A stretch of DNA of 64,000 nt from CAZIRF01 sp964541755. GTDB taxonomy: Bacteria; Spirochaetota; Spirochaetia; Treponematales; Breznakiellaceae. A program made the translations under genes and the position numbers. The notes beneath the pieces were generated by a model. That model was not told where the DNA came from. It saw nothing but the letters and a program-made list of their open reading frames with translations, and searched no databases. Below are positions 34,902-43,133 of this stretch, piece after piece. How positions within the stretch are numbered: position 1 is the first letter of the stretch; every line of letters begins with the position of its first letter. The DNA lies in assembly GCA_964541755.1 (NCBI GenBank), contig CAZIRF010000004.1, positions 1 through 64,000 on the forward strand, written 5' to 3'.

Positions 34902-34929
34902 AGTATAGACAGCGTACAGAACAATGCAA
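34902..34929 (-). promoter_or_regulatory. Promoter of sigma-factor gene
   Basis: Minus strand: -35 TTGCAT (34924-34929), 16-bp spacer, -10 TATACT (34902-34907). The predicted leader is about 50 nt. Confidence 0.5.
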
Positions 34930-34945
34930 ATTTTTCCTGAATTTT

Positions 34946-35851
34946 TCACAAAATACCCGGTGCTTTTGCAGGGTCGACCGCTTTGTCGCCTTTGTACACC
35001 AGAAAATAGAGCTGCGCTCGGCCGGAGAGCTTGTCGACCCCCAAGGTTCCCAGGGGAGCGGCCCGCAGAACCCGGTCTCCCTCCCGTACAGCCAGGGCTT
35101 CGCAGCCCCCATAGACGTACAGATACCCGTTATCTCCCCGCACAATGACCACGAGTCCAAAGCCCCGATAGGGCCCTGCGCTCACCACCGTCCCGCTACT
35201 GGCACAGAGTATCGATTCCGACCGCGTCCCTTCGACAAGGACCCCGGGCAGCTTTCCCTCGAGGGACTTGACCGCACGGGCCTTTACCGGCCAGGAGAGT
35301 CCCTTGGAAGCATTTTTTTCGGCCAGAGGGCGCGGATCAACAAGCGGGGCAGGGCTGGTAAGCGGAGTATCTTTTGCATCTTTTGAAGCAGGGGAAGCAC
35401 TCCCGGCGCTGACGGGGGCCGGCACGAGAATGCGCTCGCCCAGTTTGAGCGGGTCCGATGCCGACCGCGCATTGCGTTCACAGAGCGCCGAAACCGTTGT
35501 ATCAAAGCGACGGGCAATCCCGTAGAGGGTGTCCCCGGCCACCACGCGATAGCGGATCCAGGAGCGCTCAGCCTCGGGCTTTGAGGGATTCGCCGCAACG
35601 GGGGAGGAAGACGCCGACCCCACAGGGGTATCAGCCTTGACTCCCGGGATGCGTATCTTCTGGCCAACCCGCAGCCGGGTTACATCCTGTATCTTGTTTA
35701 ACGCGATGATATCGGTGTATTTCACCCCGTATTCACGGGCCAATCCATAGAGGGTTTCGCCCTTTTTGAGCACGTGAACACGCTCTGCACCGGCGGCGAG
35801 GGCAAGAGAAAAGAGGGTGAAGAGACAGATTGCGAGCAGGGGCTTCTTCAT
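34946..35851 (-). CDS. Exported LysM protein with degenerate LytM (M23) domain
   Basis: About 301 residues. A signal peptide (to about residue 20) is followed by two LysM repeats (HVLKKGETLYGLAREYGV and YRVVAGDTLYGIARRFD) that bind peptidoglycan, a Ser/Ala/Pro linker, and an M23-like domain. The zinc ligands of active M23 peptidases (HxxxD and HxH) are absent: the expected HLHF position reads AQLYFLVY. It is therefore probably a catalytically dead activator, like EnvC or NlpD. The ATG at 35851 is preferred to a TTG at 35860. A TTGAGC-17-GATAAA promoter would leave a very short leader. Confidence 0.82.
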   Translation of the reverse strand: MKKPLLAICLFTLFSLALAAGAERVHVLKKGETLYGLAREYGVKYTDIIALNKIQDVTRLRVGQKIRIPGVKADTPVGSASSSPVAANPSKPEAERSWIRYRVVAGDTLYGIARRFDTTVSALCERNARSASDPLKLGERILVPAPVSAGSASPASKDAKDTPLTSPAPLVDPRPLAEKNASKGLSWPVKARAVKSLEGKLPGVLVEGTRSESILCASSGTVVSAGPYRGFGLVVIVRGDNGYLYVYGGCEALAVREGDRVLRAAPLGTLGVDKLSGRAQLYFLVYKGDKAVDPAKAPGIL

Positions 35852-35922
35852 TCTTTTCAATTTATCGGATAGTGTGGCGATACGCTCAAGTCAATCATGC
35901 ATACAAAGAGAGAGTCCGCTTC

Positions 35923-37023
35923 ATGAAGAGCCGTCATACACACGGGGAACACAGGGTTGCCTGGCGCGTTTCCGTCCCCGCCGGCCTCGCCGGTTTCGCG
36001 GCAGAACTCGCCCGGAGGGACTACGGCAAAGACCGTAAAACAGATGAAGTCCTGTTCGATGAAAGCAGCGTCACCTTTGGCGCCCCCCTCAATCTTTCGG
36101 CCCCACCACCCTGGGCGAGTGCCGCGGCTGTCGTCATTGCCGCCACAGAGCACCGCCCGAACCTCGAAACCGCTGCTGGCGGCTTTACCCGTAGCCTCTC
36201 CCACCCCGAGACCGAAACAGGGGCCAAAACCCTCGCCGCCATAGTCGCTTTGAGCGCCCGAAACGGGACACGAACACAGACCTTTGCCCTGCGCTCCTTT
36301 TTGGAGGGGAGTCCCGCAGCCCTCGATCCGGCGGCCAGGGGCCGCCTCGAAGAGGCCATACGCGCCATAACGGGCCTGCGCCCCGATTCCCGCAGTCCGG
36401 CCTTCGAGTTCCAGCTGGCCCTGCGCGCGGACCACTCCGCCGCCCTCCTGTGGAACCGCTTCCCCTCGCAGACCGGGCGCGGCGAGGCCGGGGCCCTCCC
36501 CTCCTCCACCGCCCGCCTGCTCGTGGAGCTCTCGCAGCCGCAAGCTGGCGACATCTTCCTCGACCCCTTTTGCGGCTCGGGGGCCATCCCTCTGGAGCGG
36601 GCACGACTGCCGTACAAGATGATCTTCGCGGGCGACCGGGAAGAGGCCGAGGTGGCGCGGGTCAAGGCGGTCCTCGCGGAGCCCCGCATGGCAAAACGGC
36701 GCAAGACCATCTTTCCGAAAGTGCTTGATGCACGCGACCTGTCCCGCTTCGAAGACGCGTTCTTTACCGCCATCGTTACCGACCCGCCCTGGGGCCGCCA
36801 CGAAAAGCTCGACGATGCGACACTCGAAGAGCTCTACGGCCGCTTCCTGGCCGAAGCCGCCCGCACCCTCGCGCCGGGGGGCCGCCTCGTCCTCCTTTGC
36901 GGCCGCAGTGGACCAATTGCGGATGGGACTATCAGTATTGATACCGATTTCGAAACCGATGCGCGTTACGAGGTGCTTGTAAGCGGCCAAAAGGCGCTGG
37001 TCCTCTGCCTTGTACGCCGATAG
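35923..37023 (+). CDS. THUMP-like RNA guanine-N2 methyltransferase
   Basis: About 366 residues. The C-terminal Rossmann domain has SAM motif I DPFCGSGAIPLERA and motif IV VTDPPWGRHE, the pattern of the UPF0020/TrmN/RlmL family that methylates guanine N2 in tRNA or rRNA. The N-terminal half is a degenerate RNA-binding region. The ATG at 35923 lacks a strong Shine-Dalgarno; the frame extends upstream into the lysM promoter region. It is divergent from the LysM gene, and ilvD follows after 38 bp. tRNA versus rRNA target is not determined. Confidence 0.8.
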   Translation: MKSRHTHGEHRVAWRVSVPAGLAGFAAELARRDYGKDRKTDEVLFDESSVTFGAPLNLSAPPPWASAAAVVIAATEHRPNLETAAGGFTRSLSHPETETGAKTLAAIVALSARNGTRTQTFALRSFLEGSPAALDPAARGRLEEAIRAITGLRPDSRSPAFEFQLALRADHSAALLWNRFPSQTGRGEAGALPSSTARLLVELSQPQAGDIFLDPFCGSGAIPLERARLPYKMIFAGDREEAEVARVKAVLAEPRMAKRRKTIFPKVLDARDLSRFEDAFFTAIVTDPPWGRHEKLDDATLEELYGRFLAEAARTLAPGGRLVLLCGRSGPIADGTISIDTDFETDARYEVLVSGQKALVLCLVRR

Positions 37024-37061
37024 CCCTTCGCGCTAATATATCGATGAAAAAAGGAGGCAGC

Positions 37062-38915
37062 ATGCCCACACTCCAATCGGAAACCAGTACCGGCGGCCGC
37101 ATGATGGCCGGCGCCCGCTCCCTGTGGCGGGCCAACGGGATGAAGGAAACCCACTTCGGCAAGCCCATCATCGCCATTGCAAACAGCTTTACCCAATTCG
37201 TACCCGGCCACGTCCACCTCCACGAGATTGGCCAGAAGGTGAAGGCCCTCATCGAGAAGCGGGGCTTCTTCGCTGCAGAATTCAACACCATCGCCATCGA
37301 CGACGGCATCGCCATGGGCCACGCGGGCATGCTCTACAGCCTGCCCTCCCGCGACCTCATCGCCGACAGCGTCGAGTACATGGTGGGCGCCCACCGCGCA
37401 GATGCCCTCATCTGCATTTCCAACTGCGACAAGATCACCCCCGGCATGCTGATGGCCGCCATGCGCCTCAACATCCCCACGATCTTTGTTTCCGGCGGGC
37501 CCATGGAGGCCGGTTCGGCCAAGGGGATCGACCACAAGCTCGACCTGATCGACGCCATGGTCATGGCCGCCGACGAGGCAGTGAGCGACGAGACCCTCTG
37601 CGAGGTCGAGAGCAACGCCTGTCCCACCTGTGGGTCCTGCTCGGGGATGTTCACCGCGAACTCGATGAACTGCCTGAACGAGGCCCTGGGTCTCGCCCTC
37701 CCCGGCAACGGCACCGTCGTCGCCACCCACGCAAGCCGTATGAAGCTCTTCGAGCGCGCAGCAGAGCGCATCTGCGATATGGCAGAGGAGTACTACGCCA
37801 CGGGTAACGAGCGGCTCCTGCCCCGCGGTATCGCCACCAAGGCGGCCTTCATGAACGCCATGAGCCTGGACATTGCCATGGGCGGGAGCACCAACACGGT
37901 TCTTCACCTCCTGGCCATTGCCCGCGAGGCGGAGGTCGGCTTTACCATGGCCGATATCGACGCCCTCTCGCGTACGGTCCCCTGCCTTTCGAAGGTGGCC
38001 CCCAACACGACCAAGTACCACATCGAGGATGTACACCGCGCGGGCGGCATCATGGGCATCCTTGCCGAGCTCGACCGCGCCGGCCTCCTCGATTCGACGG
38101 TCTCGCGTGTCGACTACCCCAGCCTCAAGGAGGCCCTTGAGCGTTTCGACATCATGGGCCAGGGGAAGGGCGACGAGAAACTGGGCACGGCCGATGAATG
38201 GTACCGTGCGGCCCCCGGCGGCGGGCGAAACCTCGTCATGGGCAGCCAGATCGCCCGCTACAAGGAGCTCGACCGCGACCGCGCCAACGGGTGCATACGC
38301 TCGGCCGAACACGCCTACTACAAGGACGGGGGCCTCGCGGTCCTCTTCGGGAACATCGCGCGCAACGGCTCCATCGTCAAGACCGCCGGCGTCGACGCCG
38401 AACTCTTCCACTTCGAGGGCGAGGCCATCGTCTTCGAGAGCCAGGAGGACGCCGTCGCCGGCATCCTCGCAGGCAAAGTGCGGGCCGGCCACATCGTCGT
38501 TATCCGCTACGAGGGGCCCAAGGGCGGCCCCGGCATGCAGGAGATGCTCTACCCCACGAGCTACCTCAAGAGCAAGAAGCTGGGCAAGGCCTGCGCCCTC
38601 ATCACCGATGGCAGGTTCTCCGGCGGTACGAGCGGCCTCTCGATAGGCCACGTGAGCCCGGAAGCCGCAAGCGGCGGCGAGATCGGCCTTGTCGAGTCCG
38701 GCGACCGCATCGTCATCGATATCCCCGCGCGCAAACTGGAACTCGCGGTCGACAGCGCAAGCCTCGAAAAGCGCCGCACGGCCCAGATCGCCCGCGGGGC
38801 CGCCGCCTGGAAGCCCGTCTCCCGCGACCGCAAGGTGAGCCGGGCCCTGCGCGCCTACGCCCTCTTTGCCGAGAGCGCCGACAAGGGCGCCGTTCGCCGT
38901 CTGCCTGGCGAATAG
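37062..38915 (+). CDS. ilvD: Dihydroxy-acid dehydratase
   Basis: A 617-residue IlvD. Cysteines for the Fe-S cluster occur in ISNCDKITPG and CPTCGSCSGMFTANSMN, and the C-terminal GRFSGGTSGLSIGHVSPEA is characteristic. It dehydrates dihydroxy-isovalerate and dihydroxy-methylvalerate in valine/isoleucine synthesis. Possession of three cysteines suggests a 2Fe-2S or oxygen-labile cluster. The ATG at 37062 follows AAAGGAGG by 4 nt; an in-frame ATG at 37044 is less likely. No other ilv gene is in the window. Confidence 0.96.
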   Translation: MPTLQSETSTGGRMMAGARSLWRANGMKETHFGKPIIAIANSFTQFVPGHVHLHEIGQKVKALIEKRGFFAAEFNTIAIDDGIAMGHAGMLYSLPSRDLIADSVEYMVGAHRADALICISNCDKITPGMLMAAMRLNIPTIFVSGGPMEAGSAKGIDHKLDLIDAMVMAADEAVSDETLCEVESNACPTCGSCSGMFTANSMNCLNEALGLALPGNGTVVATHASRMKLFERAAERICDMAEEYYATGNERLLPRGIATKAAFMNAMSLDIAMGGSTNTVLHLLAIAREAEVGFTMADIDALSRTVPCLSKVAPNTTKYHIEDVHRAGGIMGILAELDRAGLLDSTVSRVDYPSLKEALERFDIMGQGKGDEKLGTADEWYRAAPGGGRNLVMGSQIARYKELDRDRANGCIRSAEHAYYKDGGLAVLFGNIARNGSIVKTAGVDAELFHFEGEAIVFESQEDAVAGILAGKVRAGHIVVIRYEGPKGGPGMQEMLYPTSYLKSKKLGKACALITDGRFSGGTSGLSIGHVSPEAASGGEIGLVESGDRIVIDIPARKLELAVDSASLEKRRTAQIARGAAAWKPVSRDRKVSRALRAYALFAESADKGAVRRLPGE

Positions 38916-38943
38916 CCAGGTACGCCCGACGAATAGCCGGAGG

Positions 38944-38983
38944 CGCACAGGGCCGCGGCGGCGTGCCGCCGCGGCCCTGTGCG
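38944..38983. other. 19-bp perfect hairpin after ilvD
   Basis: Positions 38944-38962 pair perfectly with 38965-38983 (2-nt formal loop), all G/C-rich. No T-run follows; a separate intrinsic terminator lies 9 bp downstream. It may protect the mRNA 3' end. Confidence 0.85.
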
Positions 38984-38991
38984 AACAGCAT

Positions 38992-39022
38992 AAAAAAACC
39001 GCCCCTAAAGGGCGGTTTTTTT
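38992..39022. terminator. Bidirectional intrinsic terminator ilvD / FKBP gene
   Basis: A7 CCGCCC, loop CTAAA, GGGCGG T7: a textbook stem with T-runs on both strands between convergent genes. Confidence 0.93.
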
Positions 39023-39047
39023 CTTGGCGCGGAGTAGAACTATCAGC

Positions 39048-39803
39048 CTAAAAACTCAATTCCAAGTCTTCCTCATCAAAGGGAGCCGCGGGCGCAGGAG
39101 GCTCGATCGAAAGGAGGGTTACGGTAAAAATAAGGGTCGCGTTGGGAGGAATGACATTTCCCGCTCCCTGCTCGCCATAGGCAATTGAGGAAGGAAGGTA
39201 GAGTTTGTAGGTGCTGCCGATATTCATCAACTGCAAGCCCTCGGACCAACCGGGTATAACCTGATCAAGCGGGAAGGAGACCGGTTCACCGCGCTCAATG
39301 GATGAATCAAATACCGTCCCGTCAATGAGGGTCCCTTCGTAGTCGACCTTTACCACATCACTGATAGCGGGCTTGACACCCGATCCCTGGGTAAGCACTT
39401 CATACTGAAGCCCACTGGCCGTCGTGGTAATCCCAGCCTTCTTGCCATTTTCCGCAAGGAAGGCCTCTCCCTTGGCGGCCTCTTCGGCGGCCTTCTTGTT
39501 CATGACACTGTAGAGCGCCATTTGAATCGTGGAATCTGCCTCTTGGGGCGTAACCTCGGTCTCTTTTCCAGCCAGGATCTCGGACAAGCCCTTGCGAAAA
39601 GCGTCTACATCAATTTCCAAACCGGTTTCGGCGATGGAAGCACCAATGGCAACGCCAAAGGCATAGGAGACTTCCTTCTTGTCGTAGTCGGTTGCAGCAG
39701 CTCCATCTTCGGTGTTTTCAGCTTTATCGTTACAGGAGAAAAACAGCGTGGCAGAGACGAGAAGGGCCATCAGGGCCCAAGGAGAACGGAATGTCTTCTT
39801 CAT
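39048..39803 (-). CDS. FKBP-type peptidyl-prolyl isomerase lipoprotein
   Basis: About 251 residues. A signal peptide ends in a lipobox (LFFSC), then a helical FkpA/Mip-like N-terminal dimerisation domain (VSYAFGVAIGASIAETG) and a C-terminal FKBP domain (KVDYEGTLIDGTVFDSS, VIPGWSEGLQLM, LPSSIAYGEQG). It likely folds envelope proteins. The ATG at 39803 begins the signal peptide; GGAAG lies upstream. The acidic, proline-rich tail after the FKBP fold is unusual. The promoter lies about 75 bp upstream with two hairpins in the leader. Confidence 0.93.
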   Translation of the reverse strand: MKKTFRSPWALMALLVSATLFFSCNDKAENTEDGAAATDYDKKEVSYAFGVAIGASIAETGLEIDVDAFRKGLSEILAGKETEVTPQEADSTIQMALYSVMNKKAAEEAAKGEAFLAENGKKAGITTTASGLQYEVLTQGSGVKPAISDVVKVDYEGTLIDGTVFDSSIERGEPVSFPLDQVIPGWSEGLQLMNIGSTYKLYLPSSIAYGEQGAGNVIPPNATLIFTVTLLSIEPPAPAAPFDEEDLELSF

Positions 39804-39878
39804 ACAGCTTCCAGATTTCGAAGGTTTCGACCGTCGGCCGCCCCTGAACCAGGGGCCTGCCAAACGGCAGGAGCCCAC

Positions 39879-39907
39879 AGCATAGAACGTCGGATGGAAA
39901 ACTGCAA
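39879..39907 (-). promoter_or_regulatory. FKBP gene promoter with hairpin leader
   Basis: Minus strand: -35 TTGCAG (39902-39907), 17-bp spacer, -10 TATGCT (39879-39884). The ~70-nt leader contains CCCCTG/CAGGGG (39841-39855) and CCTGCC/GGCAGG (39856-39871) hairpins. Confidence 0.6.
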
Positions 39908-39923
39908 GCGTCGGGGCGCGCCC

Positions 39924-40949
39924 TTACGTCTGTTCGGCATTGAGGAAGCGACGCGATGCCAGTATTTCACGCCCCTCAAAAGAACCCTCTCGCACAAAGA
40001 GATCCTCGAGGGCTGGCGGCACGGCCTCGATTGCGTCGACAGACAGGGTGATTTTCCCGGCTTCGGCACGCTTGGCCCCCAAGTGAAAGATAAAGTTTAC
40101 CGACTCGTTTACGAGTGACGCAGTAGCCCCCGGAGGCACAAAGGGGAGCTCCCCCCGATGGATTGCACACACAAGGGGAAAGGCTACCGGCAGGGAAAAG
40201 CGCTCTATCGCAATGAGGGGCACATCCAAAAGAAGGCGCAAAAGGGCTTCAATCATACAAACGGGTCGCACCCCTTCGACCGGTACGAGGTACAAAAGAC
40301 TCCCCTCGCTCTGCATCCACAAAAGGGGATCGCAGGCCGCGAGGCGTTCCCGTATTTGAGATTCAAGTCGACCCACCAAGGCATCGAATTGGACCTCGCC
40401 CAGACGCCGTCTGAGGCCCGCCTGGTCCAGTGGCGCGATGTACAGGAGATAAAAAGCCCGCTTCTCGCCCGCTTCGATTCGCTTCCACCCGGGAAAACGC
40501 CTTTTGGCATCGGCCCCGCCAGTTGTCTTCTTTGCCTTGACCTCGGCACTTCGCCTTCCGGCTTTCGAGGGGGAACGCCCTTGGGATGCATCACCGTGTG
40601 CTGCGAGCCATGCCAGTATTGTCTTCAAGCGCTTGGCCTGTATAGCCGCAAGCCCCGGATCCGCGCCAATGTAATCCACCGCACCGGCAAAAAAAGCCTG
40701 AGCGGGATCTCCATAGCGGCCGTCCAAATCCAAAAGCCCCCAATGACAGCCGTTCTCGCGACAACGCGTCGAAAAAGCCGCAAGGATCTCATCCTGTCTC
40801 TCTGCCAAGACATCTTCAAGATCCAGATACACCAGATCGCCGGGTTCAAAGGAGGCAGTCCAATCCGCCCCGGGACGCACCAGCTGAACAGGGATACGTT
40901 CTTGAGCCTTGGAAAGCCCTCGTGTTCGCGTCGTGAGAATGTGAATCAT
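39924..40949 (-). CDS. Degenerate receiver-like plus class III cyclase-like protein
   Basis: About 341 residues. The first ~115 resemble a response-regulator fold (VYLDLEDV, LLDLDGRYGD, AGAVDYIGAD) without clear phosphorylation chemistry. After a basic linker, residues ~170-320 resemble a class III nucleotide cyclase domain, but the two metal aspartates are missing: YIAPLDQ and MQSEGSLLYL occupy those positions. GGAGG precedes the ATG at 40949, which overlaps the stop of the upstream cyclase-like gene (TGATG). It may be the non-catalytic half of a heterodimer. The family assignment is by eye and tentative. Confidence 0.5.
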   Translation of the reverse strand: MIHILTTRTRGLSKAQERIPVQLVRPGADWTASFEPGDLVYLDLEDVLAERQDEILAAFSTRCRENGCHWGLLDLDGRYGDPAQAFFAGAVDYIGADPGLAAIQAKRLKTILAWLAAHGDASQGRSPSKAGRRSAEVKAKKTTGGADAKRRFPGWKRIEAGEKRAFYLLYIAPLDQAGLRRRLGEVQFDALVGRLESQIRERLAACDPLLWMQSEGSLLYLVPVEGVRPVCMIEALLRLLLDVPLIAIERFSLPVAFPLVCAIHRGELPFVPPGATASLVNESVNFIFHLGAKRAEAGKITLSVDAIEAVPPALEDLFVREGSFEGREILASRRFLNAEQT

Positions 40950-41875
40950 CACGCACCCTCCAACGCGGGCGTATACCGGCAAAACTTGTACCCACTTTGC
41001 TGAATATCGGCACCAAACTGATCCCGTACCGCACGGTCGACCGTAACCGACACATTGATCGATGCTGTAAGCGAGTCATTCGGTGTACAGGCGGACTCGA
41101 GCTCCACCAATTCGCGCACGGTTTCGTTCTTTTTGATTACACTCTGGTTCGATGAATAGCGTATGGGCCCCGCATGCGTTGCAATACGAACCCGTATGGG
41201 GTGGATGAGCGGATTCTGCAGGCGGTTATAGAAAAAGAGTTCGTGCAATATCTCCATACCGGCAAAGAGGGCAGAGCGTTCCTTGTCCGAAAAGAGAAAG
41301 GCGGCCATGCCGCCATCGCCCTCCCACAGCCAAATGCGCCCATGCCGCGAGATTACCGCTCGATCGACAATCTCCCGTACATCCGAGTAGGCCGTTTCGA
41401 CCGCATCCTGTGTATTGCCTTTGACCAAGCCGGAATTATCAACGATATCCAGACGCAGAAGAACGATTTGCTTCTCCTCGCCCTCGACAAGACGCCCCCA
41501 ATTGGGGCTTACCCGATTTACCGCGTGTTCCATAAACAAACCGCTACGCTGATCATAACAGTAGCCTTCGGCCGAGATAAATTTGGCGATGGCCGCGAGT
41601 CGCGGGATGGGATACTCCCGCCCCATGTACCCCTTGAGATCAACCGCAATCATCTCTTCGACGAGGGGCAGATAGAGCCCGGCCGCCGTCACATCGCGCA
41701 TCACTCGTTCGGCAGCCATTTCACGGGTAATGGGGATGTTTTCCTGTATCCCCATACGCTGGTGGATATCATAATCTCCAAATACCCGCGAGGCTATATG
41801 TTGAATCATGGGAAAACCCAAAGCCTCCGAGAGAGCCTTGGAAGTCTGGGCAAAGAGGGCGCTACGTACTTTCAT
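40949..41875 (-). CDS. Class III nucleotide cyclase-like protein
   Basis: About 308 residues. A helical N-terminal region of unknown type precedes a cyclase-like domain (about 140-300): LLRLDIVDNSG carries the first metal aspartate, WEGDGGMAAFLF the second, and VRIATHAGPI the strand ending in glycine. Both aspartates of the metal site therefore look intact, unlike the overlapping downstream partner. Product (cAMP, cGMP or none) is not predictable. The ATG at 41875 is preferred over a TTG at 41914. The gene starts near a terminator and the tRNA-Val. Confidence 0.55.
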   Translation of the reverse strand: MKVRSALFAQTSKALSEALGFPMIQHIASRVFGDYDIHQRMGIQENIPITREMAAERVMRDVTAAGLYLPLVEEMIAVDLKGYMGREYPIPRLAAIAKFISAEGYCYDQRSGLFMEHAVNRVSPNWGRLVEGEEKQIVLLRLDIVDNSGLVKGNTQDAVETAYSDVREIVDRAVISRHGRIWLWEGDGGMAAFLFSDKERSALFAGMEILHELFFYNRLQNPLIHPIRVRIATHAGPIRYSSNQSVIKKNETVRELVELESACTPNDSLTASINVSVTVDRAVRDQFGADIQQSGYKFCRYTPALEGA

Positions 41876-41966
41876 GACGGGCGTAATGGTAGCGTGAATG
41901 GGCAAAAAAGCCAACTGGTGATCCCGTTTTATAGTGGATCACTTTCAAAGCGGCTATTGAACAAAC

Positions 41967-41999
41967 AAAAAGGCCTCCCACCAAAGTGGAAGGCCTTTT
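41967..41999. terminator. Bidirectional terminator next to tRNA-Val
   Basis: AAAAGGCCT (41968-41976) pairs with 41991-41999; the stem continues four pairs inward past one mismatch. On the minus strand it gives a T-run just after the tRNA. Confidence 0.85.
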
Positions 42000-42072
42000 G
42001 GGCAATACTGGAATCGAACCAGTGACCCCAAGCGTGTCATGCTTGTACTCTAACCAACTGAGCTAATTGCCC
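42000..42072 (-). tRNA. tRNA-Val (anticodon GAC)
   Basis: A 73-nt cloverleaf on the minus strand. The acceptor stem GGGCAAT/ATTGCCC is 7 bp perfect. The D-arm contains GCTCAGTTGGTTAGAGTA, the anticodon stem is CAAGC/GCTTG with loop ATGACAC (anticodon GAC), and the T-arm is ACTGG-TTCGATT-CCAGT. CCA is not encoded. A terminator follows at once. Confidence 0.96.
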
Positions 42073-42193
42073 GATGGTCACTTTATACCAAAAAGCGAGC
42101 CGACATGTCAACATGCAAGAGGCAAAATGTATTGCCACGAATTGAACAGTATCGAAAATGCCACCCGGTCTTTCCCAAAGCGACAAATACGTC

Positions 42194-42634
42194 TTAAGAC
42201 TTTCCCAACACCTGCGAAATGCGCTCGAGAACTTTCTTGCGATCCAGCGGTTTGACGATGTAGTTCTTCGCGCCCAAAAGCAAAGACTTTTTGACAAGGT
42301 CTTGTTTCCCAAGGGCACTGATCATGACCACTCTGGCATTCTTGTCAAAATTGATAATGTTCTCGAGAGCAGATATACCATCCATTTTGGGCATGGTGAT
42401 ATCCATGGTAACAAGGTCAATATTGGGATAGAGCTCCTTGTACTTCTCGACGCCAACTTCTCCATCGGGAGCAGTTGCAACAACCTCATAACCTTCGGAA
42501 GTCAATATCTGCCCGATTTGCTTTGCGACGAACATGGAATCGTCGACGACAAGGACACGGTACGAGGTTCCGTCGTCCTTTTTACCGTCCGGGTCACGCT
42601 CATTTATTGACGGATAATCCTGTTTCGTCTTCAT
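42194..42634 (-). CDS. cheY: Chemotaxis response regulator CheY
   Basis: A 146-residue single receiver domain with a ~20-residue basic/polar N-terminal extension. The acidic pair is in VLVVDDSMF, the phosphoacceptor aspartate in LVTMDITMPKMDG, the Thr/Ser in MISAL, and the lysine in IVKPLD. CheY-P binds the flagellar switch. It is last in cheA-cheWR-cheX-cheY, the spirochaete order, 14 bp after cheX. GGGGA precedes the ATG. Confidence 0.96.
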   Translation of the reverse strand: MKTKQDYPSINERDPDGKKDDGTSYRVLVVDDSMFVAKQIGQILTSEGYEVVATAPDGEVGVEKYKELYPNIDLVTMDITMPKMDGISALENIINFDKNARVVMISALGKQDLVKKSLLLGAKNYIVKPLDRKKVLERISQVLGKS

Positions 42635-42648
42635 TGCGTCCCCTTCCC

Positions 42649-43113
42649 CTACGCCCGCTCGCGTATGGCAACATTGATCTCGATCTTTCCCTGGGGAAGC
42701 TCCATCGGAACAATGAGTGCTTCCACCTCATGGTCAGAGACCTCCATGTTGTCTCCGGTAAAAAGAGCTGGTGGAGTCAAGTCAAATTTGAAACCCAAGT
42801 CATGCAACTTGGTTACCGCCTGTGCCGTAATCATGTTGGCCAATTCGGTGATGGTCGCCTTTGCCAGTTCATCGAGAGTGGCGAGCTTCTCGCCATTCAT
42901 GGCAGAGGCAATATCAAGGGCCGTCTGACGCGACATATCAAAAAGAACACGCCCTTCTACATCACCGGCCAGACCAACGAGAGCGGCGACACCCAAAACC
43001 GGCATGGTGGTGGCCTTAAGGTAGAGGTCTCCCCGGCGCACATCCGCCACAAGCACCTCCTTGAGAACATTGAAGGCGGCTTCGACAAAGGGGTTTATGT
43101 ATTCAACACGCAT
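42649..43113 (-). CDS. cheX: CheY-P phosphatase CheX
   Basis: A 154-residue CheX. EYINPFVEAAFNVL at the N-terminus and the phosphatase motif MNGEKLATLDELAKATITEL with E-x2-N-type catalytic residues (later ANMI) match CheX/CheC. It dephosphorylates CheY-P, the spirochaete replacement for CheZ. AGGAGTG precedes the ATG. Context in the che operon is decisive. Confidence 0.95.
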   Translation of the reverse strand: MRVEYINPFVEAAFNVLKEVLVADVRRGDLYLKATTMPVLGVAALVGLAGDVEGRVLFDMSRQTALDIASAMNGEKLATLDELAKATITELANMITAQAVTKLHDLGFKFDLTPPALFTGDNMEVSDHEVEALIVPMELPQGKIEINVAIRERA

Positions 43114-43133
43114 GATTCACTCCTGTATGGTTT

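Noticed and set aside
36966..38948. 660-codon open frame antisense to ilvD
   Set aside because: ilvD on the plus strand has clear family motifs throughout; the antisense frame has none.
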